From contig NC_088786.1 in the NCBI RefSeq assembly GCF_949628265.1, positions 18,042,001-18,106,000 of the forward strand: a stretch of 64,000 bases of DNA, in the 5' to 3' direction. Source of the DNA: Cloeon dipterum. Taxonomy: Eukaryota; Arthropoda; Insecta; Ephemeroptera; Baetidae. Below are positions 1-12,000 of this stretch, in pieces. The notes beneath the pieces are model-generated. The model worked only from the letters and a program-made list of their open reading frames with translations. It searched no databases and was not told the origin of the DNA. The position numbers and the translations under genes were made by a program. The stretch's first letter is position 1. Each line of letters opens with the position of its first letter.

Positions 1-92
1 TGCTCCTCCAGTTGCTTGCGTTGCGCCATAACCTCGGCATCGCCTTGCGCGGCGCCCGCTTGCAGCCTCTGATTCGCGTCGTAAAGATCCAG
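1..92 (-). CDS. brp: brp exon cut by the window edge
   Basis: After a CCCCCAG acceptor at 93-94 the minus strand reads in phase 0 LDLYDANQRLQAGAAQGDAE and then VMAQRKQLEE to the edge. It is still coiled coil, so the stop codon and the Gln-rich C-terminus known in fly Brp lie to the left of the window. The intron at 93-772 shows nothing else. Confidence 0.9.
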   Translation of the reverse strand, partial: MDLYDANQRLQAGAAQGDAEVMAQRKQLEE

Positions 93-3000
93 CTGGGGGT
101 AAAATATGAAGCATTTCGCAAATCGAACGGGATAAACGTGAAAACGGTGAAAATTTACGTGGCACCAAATGAACATGAAACGAAAAACGAAAGATGACAA
201 CTAAAAATCTTCTTTGATACAATTCTCGTTGTTCGTCGAGTAGAAACAGAAACTAAAAAAGATAAAAATGAATTGGTTTGTAGATGCGAATGAAAGCAGA
301 AGTTAATTTTTCCGTAAAAATTAAATGTAGCTTCCTCTGTGTTTACCGAGCAATTGATTTTTCGTATTTTTTAAGGATTTCCTGCTTAAACTAATTTCAA
401 ACACCGGTTTCTGAATTTCCTATCCCCTGCTCTGACTAAGAATCTTTGGGAATTTTTTTCAACGTTTTAGTTTTTGGTGAAACCATTGTTTTTGAGTAGG
501 CATGATGTCAATTAAGTGGAATTTTCCCACCACGCTCTCTCTTAAAAAATAAATAAATTACCTTCTTTTTTTCTGTACTTAAACTATTATCGTGACAAAA
601 ACTTAAATATAGTCCTAAAAGTTCACTTGCGAGGACTAGGATATTAATTGTTTACAGAAAAATATAAAGCTTGCTGTTCACTGAGGAAGCTGCATTAAAT
701 TTCAACTGACAAAAATGCTAATAAATAAAAATTAAGACAGTGGAGGTAGCCGGCGCAGGGCGAGGAGCGAACCTGTTTCTGCTCCAGCTCCTGGACAAGC
801 ATCTCGAGCTGCGCCTGGAAACGGTCGCGCTCAACGTTGGCGTTGTTGAGGCCGACCTTGGCCGCCTCCAGCTCCTTGTTGAGCCTGGCGACCTCTGCGG
901 CATCCCTTCCGGCGGCGGCTGCGATGTCCTTGGTGCTGTTCTGCTGGAGCTCCTTCTTGAGGCGGACGACTTCGGCGCGCGTGGCCTCGATCTCGCGCGA
1001 TAGGTGCTGCGCCTCGGCCTCGCGATTTGCCTGCACCTTGGTAAGCTCCTGAGTTGTGTTCTCGGCCATGCGCAGCGCCTTCTCCAGCTCCTGGCGCAGC
1101 CGCTGGTTCTCGACCTCGCCGGCCTGCCCACCCTTGCTCTTGGCCGCCAGCGCCGCCTCCGCCTGCTGCAGTTCTTGCTGGAAATTCATCAACATGTCCT
1201 GCGACTTCTCCAGCTGCTTCACCAGTTGGTCCCTCTCCACGCTCAGCCGCTCGATCTGCCGTCCCTGCTCGCTCGCGTTCGAGTTCTCGCGACGCGCCTG
1301 ATCCAGCTCGCCCTGTGCCTTCTCCAGTTGCCCGTGCAGCCGCTGCAGCTCCGTGTTCATGCGATCGAACTCGATCCTGGCTGCCTCTGTGTTCTCCTGT
1401 CGAATCAGATCGTGTTAATTTGTTCTTTTTTATTGCAGCGGTGTGGATTACACTTGTGCAAATAAACATTTTATTTTCCTTTGCACCTTTAATAGTAAAA
1501 AAATATTCGAGCTTATTTATTTTAAGAAATTTTGAATATGCATAGGTTCTGTCTTTCCCATAATTAAAACTATGCATTTTAAGGCTAAAAATATTTTAGC
1601 TCACCTGGTACTTGGCAAGGTGTGCTTGGCACTTCTCCAGTTCGCGCGAAAGCCGCGAGTTCTCCGCCTCGGCACGAACCACCTTCTCATTGTCCGTGGT
1701 GATGTGTCCACGTTCCATTCTGGCCACGTCGGCCTTGAGCTTCTCGTTCTCCAAGCTGGCCTTTTCCAGCCGGTCCCTGAGTTTTTCGCACTCGATGTGC
1801 AACCGCTCCTTGGTGGAGTCGGCCGTGGACGAAAGGCGATCGGCGTCCTGGCGAGCCTCGTTCAGCCGCTGCTGCAGCGCCTCTGAGGTCACCAACGCCC
1901 TCTGCAGCTCCGTCTGCGTCACCTGAGCCCAATGAATCGACCGGATTAATATTTGATTAAAAAAGGAAAAAATTGGTTTTGTTGGATGTGATGAATTAAT
2001 TATTTTTCTAAGTAAATCCTACAACTATGAAGGTGCAATAACCGACTGATGAAAATGATTCTTCTTTAACTGCGGATTTTTATTTTAATATAAATGTAAA
2101 TTAATACAGCAGATTCGAAAATAATAAATAATCATTGATTCTAATAGATTGAACTAAATTAAATAAATAAAACACTGTCACACATCTTTATTCAATCTTG
2201 GTGGCGCATAAAGTGCGAAACGTTTCCGGGTAAGCCCAAAAAAATCGCGTTCTTAGTCAACATTTTTCCAAAAACAAACTATGAATTTCTCAAGAGAAAG
2301 AAAGACCGGGTTCCCCACCACATTATCTAGAGCAAATAAGAGAAGATGATGAAATTAAATCCCAATTTGAGCGCCATAAAATATCAAGTTTTAAGCGGCT
2401 AACCCTACCTCGTTCTTTTCCCTTAGTTTGGAAGCTTCGGAGGACAGTCTGGCGATCTCGAGTCTGGACTTCTCTGCCTCAAACTCGAGTTTGCTCCTGT
2501 AGTCTTCGAGGTCTAGCCTGAGGCGGGTGACCTCTGCGTCCCTGGAGGCCGAGGCGACCGAGCCGACCCTTTCGGCCTCGGCGGACGCGGCGGACAGCCT
2601 GTCCCTGAGCAACTCAACCTCTCTCTTCAGCCTGTCGGTCTCTGCCTGCGCCTGCTCCTGCGAGTCCTGGTACTTGCCGGCGCGGGCTGCGTGCCTCTCG
2701 GCCTCGTCCCTCAGGGCGTCCCTCTCGGTCTTTACTGTGTCCAGGTCGGCGGTGGCCCTGCGCAGCTCGACACCGCTCCTGTCCAGCCTCTCATAGGCCG
2801 TGTCTAGTTCGGCCTGCAGCCTGGCCGCCTCGTCGCTTGACTTGTCAGCGGCCGACTGCGCCTTGGCCGCCAGACCTGCGTTCCTCTCCGACTCAAAGGT
2901 GAGCCTCTCCAGGTCAGCCCTCAGGGTGTCCCTGTCCGAGTTGGCCCGTCGCAGCTCGATCTGTGACTTCTCCAGACGGTCCCTGGACATGCCCAGGTCG

Positions 3001-6000
3001 ACTGTCAGCCGGTCCAGCTCGTCCTTGGTCTTCTCCTCGGTCTCCCTGTTCCGGCTGAGCTGCAGGGCGGCCCTTTCGTACAGTTCCTGCGTCCTGGCCA
3101 GCTCTTCCGCCAGACGGCGCGCCTCCTCGCGCGACTTGGTGCCCAGCAAATTAGACTTCTCAGCCTCGACCACAATGCGTTCCTTCTCGGCCTCGGCCGC
3201 TTCCAGTCTATTTTGCAATCTGTACACTTCTCCCTGAGACCTGAGAATTGGAAAATACATTTAAAATGGGGTTTGGATAATAATAGTAGGGTTTAGACTG
3301 ATTTTCAACTAGCCATTTTAGAGAAAATTCACAACCTTGCAAAATATTAAAAAATAAATTTAAGAGGTTTAAATGGGAATTGAAGAGTTGATGCTCCAAG
3401 CTCCCTATACAATGATCCATAGGAGGTCAATGCAAGTCTAACAGTGTGTGGTTTTTTAAACTGACTCTTAAGAAGCTGGGGCTTGGGCGTGACAAAAATA
3501 ATCTATAAACCATAAAATGTGTCATTTTTATATGTAAAAATAAGGCAAAACGCAAAAATATTTAGATTTAATTTCCAACACCGAATTACCATGATGGATA
3601 CAAACTTTCTAAATTAATATACGTCCTAAAAGTGTTATTTGTAGAGCATGTTTAATTATAAAAAATTGAAAATCAATTTATTTTCTGGCCATGTCTTTGC
3701 ATAGTTTTAACTATTCAGAATCAAACCAACCTGTCGTATTTTTCAAGCATCCTCTCAAATTCCTTGTTAGCCAGATCTCTTTCCTCAAGAGCCTTCTGTG
3801 CCGCCATGTTGGACTTGTCTAGTTTGTCCCTTAACACCTCCACTTCAGCAAAAGCATCGTCTCTTTCGATCTGCACAACGTCGCATATTATTTAATAGAA
3901 CCGACAAAATGCAATTATCACGAACTTGTATTTTCTGCAGCTGCTGCGTGGCTTTGTCCGCTCTCTCCCTAAGAATTTCCACTTCCGCGGTGGTCGAGTC
4001 TTTGTCTCGGAGTGCTTTACCAAGTTGAGCTTGGAGCGTTTCACTTCTCTCTTGCATTTTGATAAACTCGGCCTGCAGAGTGTCCTTCTCCTTTTGAATT
4101 CTTCCAACCAGAGCCTGGAAGATGACAATATGATTCAACTGATGCAATTTAAACGCAATGGAGATCTCACCGCAGCCTTTTCACCCTTGTCCCTAAACCT
4201 TTCAGCTTCTAACTGAGCTGCCTCCTTCTCTTTCACCAGTCGGCCCGCTTGTCCTTGCGACTTGTCCAATTGGGATTGTAAATTCTCATAATCGTAGGTC
4301 ATTTTTTCTTTCTCGACTTGCAACTGGAAGTTTATACCGAAAATATAAGCATTATTCAGAAGGTTATTGTTAAACTAAATTTAATATGCTCTCAGATTAA
4401 TAAAAAATTTGTGTTTGAGATGGCAAAGAAGTAATCACCCTTCTGAGCTCAGCCTGCATTCGGTCAAACTTCTCAACTGACTTATCCAGTTCAGTCTGCG
4501 CCTTGTCCAATTGGTCTTGAAGCTTGTCATGCTGCAACCTGTCTTTCGCAAGAGCGGCGTGCGCCCTCTCCAGGTCGTCTCGAACGCGCTCGATGTCTGC
4601 GCCAGCCTTGTCCCTCTCAGCGTGAAGCCTCGCCAGGGCCTGCTGTGCGCGCTCTAACTCCTCAGTCATGCTAGTCTTCTCCGACTGCGCGTTCTCTAGA
4701 CGGGCCTTCAACCGGTACACCTGCACCATAATTACCATTTTATTGCAGCTGAAGGGTGCATTTAAATTTCTATTTAATTAAAAGTAATTTTATTTCAATC
4801 GTTTTTAAACTTTTGCTTGGTTCCTTGTGATTTATTTTTAAATAACATTTTTTTCGAAATTGTAACATTCCTTAAAAGTCTTTTTTTTTTTAATTGAATC
4901 CCCTTTTCACTCACCTCGCCTTGGGACTTTTCCAGTTTTTCTTGCAGAGCATCAGCGTTCGCTCTAATCCTGTCTCTTTCCGAGTTGGCCAGCCGGAGCT
5001 CAGCTTGGGCTCTTCTGAGTTCAGAGGAGGCCCGGTCAGATCGCTCCTGCAACCGCTCCATTTCGGTGAGGCCGCCACCGCCGCCGCCGCCGCGCTCCTC
5101 CCTGGGACTAGTGCCGCCGGCACCACCCCTGAGGGCCATACTGCTCGACGCTCTGTCCCTGTCCCTGTCGCGCTCCCTGTCCAGATTGGTGCTCAGGTAC
5201 AGGTTGGAGCTGGAGCCGTGCAGGTCGAGCCGCGACGGTGTCTGAGCTCGGTCCAGCTGCGCTTGCGCGCGGTCCAGTTCGGTGCGCAAACGCTCGTTCT
5301 CGATTTCGAGTCTGGCCAATCTCTGTCGCGTGTACTCCAGGTCGCCACCACGGCCGCCGATCTCGACGCACACCTTTATTGGCAAATTAGGTTGTTTAAG
5401 CTTTTTGATATGTTACTTGGTCAGTTAAAGAATTTATATATCAAGCAAGGTAGCTTTTCCCATGCATCCCCACGTCCAGAAAAATTATATAATTTGGAAA
5501 CATAGGGAAAATCAGTCTGTTGGTTTAGTATTCTGAGAAAAATACTTGGCTGACTGTTTGTTTCATTGCACTAGTGTTTCATTGATTGAAATTAATTTTC
5601 AAATATTTAAAAAATGATTCAAGAAGAAGAGCAAAATTTACGTTTGTCACAATAGTTTATGAGGAAACAATCGAAAGTCTCACTTTGTCAAGCTCAGCCT
5701 TGGACTTTCCAAGTTCAGACTGTGAGCTCTCCAGTTTGGTTTCCAGTTTGTCCTTGTCAGCGAGTGCCCTGTCGAGACGCGCCTGCAGCGTCTCGATTTC
5801 GCTGTTGCACGCGTGAAGCTTCATACGGTACTCGGCGATCTCGCGCTCGTGCAGTTCGCGCTCCTCGGCTTTGTCCCGCTCGGCGCGGTCTCGCTGCTCC
5901 CGTAATTGCGCCATCTGCTTCTCCTTGTCGCTGAGGGCCTCCTCCAGGGTAGAGAGGGCGCCTTCCGAGGCACCATGGTGCGCCTGGATGGCTGTCAGCC

Positions 6001-9000
6001 GGGCGCGCGCCATGTCTACCTGGTTGTCTTTCTCCTTCAGCAAGTCCTCCAGATTTTCAATCTGAACCAAAATCCAGTGTTTGAATTCGATTTTTTTAAT
6101 ATTAAAAGATATTTTCTTTTAGGAAGATTGTTTTGAAAGCTACAATTTATGCAGAAAGATAAACTTTCAACACAATTCAATTTCTTGAAGTGATAATATA
6201 TTACTTTATGACTGTAATATTTTCTGACGTGCAGACAATAAACAGACTTATTTTCATAAGATCGTGTTAGCTATATTAATATTCAATTAAAGTTTGTAAC
6301 AATCTTCCTTTTTTTACATCTGATTTAATAAAATAAAAATTACCGTAACTGAAGCAACAAAATTACTGGGGCAGCCTTGGCGGCTCCGAATGAAAGGCGA
6401 CGGTGCGCAATAGCTACAATACATATTTTGGATGCACTATAAAAAAGCTAGAAGAGAAATAAAAGTTGATGCGCAGACACAAACCATAAAACAAGGTCGT
6501 CAACATAATCCAATATGAATACACAGCAAAGACAATACAAACAGAGGGCGGAGTGTAGTAATGCAGCGGTGCAGCACCGCGACTACATATATGTAGACTT
6601 CTAATGGCACATTGTGCCAAGGTAATGGGTCCACCGACAACACTTCTGCTGCAGATTCGACATTCTCGAGCTCTACATGCTCCATCGATTTTCCGCAACA
6701 GCCGTTGGCTTTACCAGAGGTGCAAGTAAGGTAATAAGGAAACGGCTACAATAATATGCTACGGCATACGTGTTGGCTCAGCTCATTGAACGTGTGAGCC
6801 GAGCACGCGCACACGTGAGTTCATTGACAAACTCGTTAAAAGGAGCGATCTGTAGACGTGTGAAAATCCTGCCTTTTAACGAGTTTGTTCTCATCAAGCG
6901 CTGTGTACAGGAAGGACGACAAATCAAGAAATTATATAAAAAACGCTCATTTGGTGCTCACGAGAAGTCAAGGCAAAATAGGCTACCTTTCTCTGGAGGA
7001 CGTTGATTTTTCTGTCTTTGATGTCCATGTGCTCCTTGAGCTCCTGCGCCTCGCTGCCCACGCGGTTGCGTTCCTGCGATGCCTGAAGGGCCGCCTGCGT
7101 CTTCTTCTCGATAAGCCGGTTCTTCTCCTCCAGCCGTGCGCGCAACTCCTCGACCTGCGACCGATTTTCAGATTAATGAGCACGCGACACGCCCGTTAAT
7201 ATCGGATTATGAGCCACAAGAAGCAACTCCTCAATGCGGGCCGCCCAGATTTATTACCGAAGCGGGGGCGTCGATTTTAATACGCAACAATTGACAGTCA
7301 GTCGGGGCTTTATGTATCTGTTTGGCCGTCTGACAGTTCTGGCAAACCAAACTTTTAAATAAATGGTTGGATCATCTTATTTTGAAACAGTCGACGTTAT
7401 TTTCGCAGCCACATTAGCGCAGTCTTGACCGATGACTACAAACTGATGTGCAAAATTTATTGAGGAATTTTACGGGTTTGCTCGAGACTGCTTTTTTGTC
7501 GTAATATTTTTTATTTGGTATCTTAAAATAGCTGGTTTTCTTTTGTTTATTTTATTAATATTTTTAAGTTTCCTTTTTGCACTTTTTGAAAGGAAAAATT
7601 GCAAGATGTTATTCAATATCAGTTCAAGATGAAACTGCCCTTTAAAAAGCTACTATAATCGCGATTGCTAGAACATAGTTAAAACAAAATGCAACCATTT
7701 TGACAAACTTCTGCGCGATTTGATCAATTTAGTATTTTAAACTCATTTACGAAGCAATTGAGTTTTGGCCTTAAAGATTCATGATTTTTCCTAGTTCTTA
7801 TTTTTGAATTTTTACGTTTAGGACGTTATAGTATGTATCCAGCTCTAAAGGGTTCAATCTTATTCCAAAAATTCTGACACTCTTAATTTTAAGGAAAGTT
7901 AGCAAACAGGTTTTTTAACATCGGGGGCTTTTAATGCTAGAAATTCCATGATTTGTGCTGGTTTCAAGTCATATCACTTCGAAGCACGTACCACAAAAAG
8001 TAGTTGAAAAAACTAAACCAACACAGCCCTTGCTTCTTTTAAAAAATTGAAAATATTAAACGTTGGAAGCCCGCATTGCAGGTGGCCTCGGGTGAAAGAA
8101 TTAATTGGTCGTACGTCGGCCTGCAGCATGTTGTAGTGCTCCTCCTTGGCGGCCAGCGACTCCTTGAGCACGGCTATGTGTCTCTGGTAGTCGGTGTGCT
8201 GCTCCTCGAGCGTCTTCATCTTCGCACTGACCGCCAGCATATCCTGGTCGCGTCTCGTGATCTCGGCCCGGAACTCTTCCAGCTGAAAAGCGGCACCAGC
8301 GTCAGTGCGACCGGGCATTTGGCGCGCGCAGAACGAGAGAGAAAGAGACTTTTTGTCTGTCTGTGTGAGTGAAATAGAGATAGAAAGAGAGGTTCAAGCA
8401 ATTTCCAAAGGGAAACAAAGCCAGGAGCGCGTCAAATCATTTTTCCGCCGTCTGCAGCTCTGGCAGTCGACCAGAACCGACGAATGCGGATTTCTCGCCG
8501 ACGAGACGCGCTTCCAGCTCTGCGTGGCTCGGGCCGGGAAGTGTGTGATCGTGTATTGTGTGCTGGGGTGTGTGTTAAGTGTGACACAGTCGAAAAACTC
8601 ACCAGTCAAGCAAGCCAAACTGCACTACTACACAACCAACATTTTGCGCAAGAGGGTTAGTAGAGAACAAGAGGTGAGAAAGAATAAGAGTGAGTCATGG
8701 CACATCGAGAATGGAAAGAGAGTGCAGATGTTTCCGAGTAAATAATGAGAGCGAAGGCGCGCACGATTGCGATCAGACAATCGGCGCCGCTTACGCTCCG
8801 AAGATCAAACACACACCAGCAGCCAATCAATAATCAAAAGTTCAGCGTCCGACATGCAACCCTGACTCGACTAAAATTTCAAATGTTCTGAAACAAAAAT
8901 CGTGCATCGTCAATCACACAAGTACAGAACAAACAGAATCTCCAAAACGTTGCAGACAATAGGTGGTAAAATATTATTTATATATTTTATGTATGTTTCC

Positions 9001-12000
9001 AGCAATTACCAATTGTTAAGAGAGTGGGTGACTGTTTTACTCGATTTTCCAAGGGGAAAATTAAAGAATAACGGAAACAGCCATTAGAGAGAATATTCAC
9101 GGTTCAGAGAGGTTGTTAGCACCTAACAAATTACAACGGAAGGAAGAGAGAAAGAGAGCAGGAGAGAAACACAATTAATAGAGAGACAATCAGATAACAT
9201 CCAATGTATGTATATTTAATAGTAATAAAATATGTACAGATATAGTTTCGTGAGTTTTACAAGAGGCCAATTATGGGAGTGAAAAACTCGCAGTTTTTTT
9301 TCTTAAAAAAAGAGAATATTACACAGTGTTTACAGGACTCATCAGCTTGCTGTGTATAGTACGTGGTAAGTAGCAGACGACACAAAAATCTCCGTTCCAC
9401 GGTGCCACAAGAAATTTCTGAAGCGTGTGATGAATTCACTCGGCCGACTTTTAAGTTGCAAGGCGCGAGATGGAGATAGAGGCACACACCCGCATCCCAT
9501 CAAATTGCCTCATTTGCATGGCAACCCGCTTTCTGCTCTTTATCTGTTCGGCCGGCTCGGTTAGTTAGTTAGCTAGCTATTCCGTCAGGGGTTGCCACCC
9601 CGCTCGAGTTATTCCCGTTGCCAGCCCGAGGGGATGATTGTTTTGCGATCGCGGAGTGTTAGGAGCCAATTTACAAAGTAGGCGGGGATTTCCAATTAGT
9701 TTTAAGTTTTTCTCACCTTGCTGGTGCGATTCAACTCAGCAGATTGCAAGCATTTCTTCTTGCACTGCATATTGTTTCGTATTGCGTAAAATGTTTATCA
9801 CACTTCCTGAGGAAATGCGTAGCCAACTTGAGAAAACAAACGGTTAGACTTTGAAATGACTAATAGTTTCAGTTTAGAACATGTATCCTGTTTAACAATT
9901 TAGTCGTGATTTATCGGTGCAAAGAAGTTTAAAGAAAATTGGCCGACGACTTTCTTGGAACGAAGACCGATTTGAATTTTACCGTATTAACAGTCACGAT
10001 GTCACGAACACACTGCTGAATAGACAGAGAATGAATTCAGCAAGTTTTCGCTAGCAGAAATGGTATTAAAAACGTGAGATATTTGCAACAAACTTGCACA
10101 TATTTCCAGTGATGCAACACGGGGTGGCACAGAACGTATAAGCAAAAAACACACGACATAGATGCGGCGGACTCCGATTCATCACACGGCGCATGTGTCT
10201 GTCTTTTTCTTGTAGCACAGAGGAGCGAGCGGTCGCTCGCCTTCTGATCGGGACGGTAGATATGCAACCCGCACACCACCACGATTGCTCATTTAATCTC
10301 GTGTACGGCTTCTTGCGCCTCCAACGCTAACGTAAGCCCAGAGAGCATGTTGATCCGAATTAAATGCGCTCCAGTCGCCTCGAAACTTCCAGTTCAACAG
10401 GAGAGTCTGAATCTCAAATTCAGCGATAAATTTAACTTTGAGGTTTTATACGGTTCAGGAGTTTCAATTTAGATGAGCTGGGAGACGTCTAATTTAGTAA
10501 AGATCTAGTTTTCAATTAAATTAGAGGATTTCCCAGAATATTCAAGAGGCAAAATAGGAAAATGCAGTCACAAAATACTCTCTTTCGGTAAGAACGCCAG
10601 GTGGCAGGGAACCATGCAGAGATTTTTTGAAGCAATTCCGTCCCGAAGAGAAGCAGCGAGCCGTAGAGGGGGCAGAGAATTTGAATTGAAGAGAAAATAT
10701 ATCATGTATAGAAAAATTCATAGAGACGAGGAGGAGAGGTTGCAGGCGATAAAATTTCACCATATAGGTATAAATAAGTAAAATATCACGGCACAGAGTG
10801 TTGTTATCTCGTTGTATATCAAAAACCAATCAGAGAGAGAGATTAGAAAAATATATATATTGTCTCTGTCTGTCTGTCTGGCATCTCAAGAAGTGGGACT
10901 TACATGGCGCTTGGCACGAGGGTCCACGTTTGTCGGGTCATTAAGGCCAAGGGAAGATGTGAAGTGAGAGAACGGTTCCATCAGGGGCCGTTGGTCCATC
11001 AGATGAATGGCAGTGGATGGAGGGGCGAGCAACTGCTCGGGGATTTCCCTAATCCTTTGCAACTCGCGCTCAAGAAGCGCCAGCTCCCTCTCCAGGGTAT
11101 TGATCCTCGCGTCTTTCGTCTCCAGAATGGCGGTCAGGGCCGTCTGGGTGGCGGCCGCCGGCTGGCCTGAGCTGGCCGCCGCCGCTAGCAGGGTGGTCTG
11201 CTCCAAGTGGCTCTGGAGGGCGCGCACAGTATCGTTCGCGTTCTTCAGCTCCTGAGTGGGACGCCACTTTTCAATACTTTTTACTTTTTTAATTTCTCTG
11301 GTCATTTTTGATTGACTGAAGTCTGGATTGGGTCCACGAAGCACAGCGCCACCACAGTCAAACGTAAAATTAAATCGGTGAAACAACCTTAGAATAATTT
11401 CTGGCCTTTTAAAATTTTACCAATTTTACAAAATTCAAATTACTTTCAAATTTTGTATTTTTTTTAAATTAGCCCTGGAACCTTAATTTTGATAGTGCAT
11501 CAAGGCTAACTGATTCCCGAGGGTCGAATTAGGGTTAACAGCTGAATTACTGACTCGACAATTCTACTTGACCTGCTGGAGATCAGCGAACCATTTAAAT
11601 CCGTTGCATTAGTGGTTCTGAACCCAATCAAAAAGTGGCACAAGAAAGCTGGCGACCAATTAGAGAAAGGATTGTGAAGGACTCGGCTACCTCATCTAAT
11701 TGAACCCTCAGTAATCGATTGACTACGACAAAAAAGAAATTCCAGTGCTACTTTGAAGCAAAAATGAAATTAATTTGTAGTTTATCATTTCTATTTTGTG
11801 TGTTCATGATTTTTTCTAACTTTGAAGAGTAAAACTAATGCCAATAATTCACTAATGGCGAGAGCACTTTGGTGTTCGAAGCCACCAATAGATGGCGTCA
11901 GCGGTTACTCTAAATTTGAATGAACTTCCACTGTGATTGGATATTCAATCCTGCTACACTGTGCACTCAGCCCTGGAAATGATTTCTTTTGATCAGTCTA

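Noticed and set aside
8305..8745. 146-codon plus-strand open frame in a brp intron
   Set aside because: It begins in a purine-rich simple stretch that serves as the pyrimidine tract for the brp acceptor. No recognisable domain.
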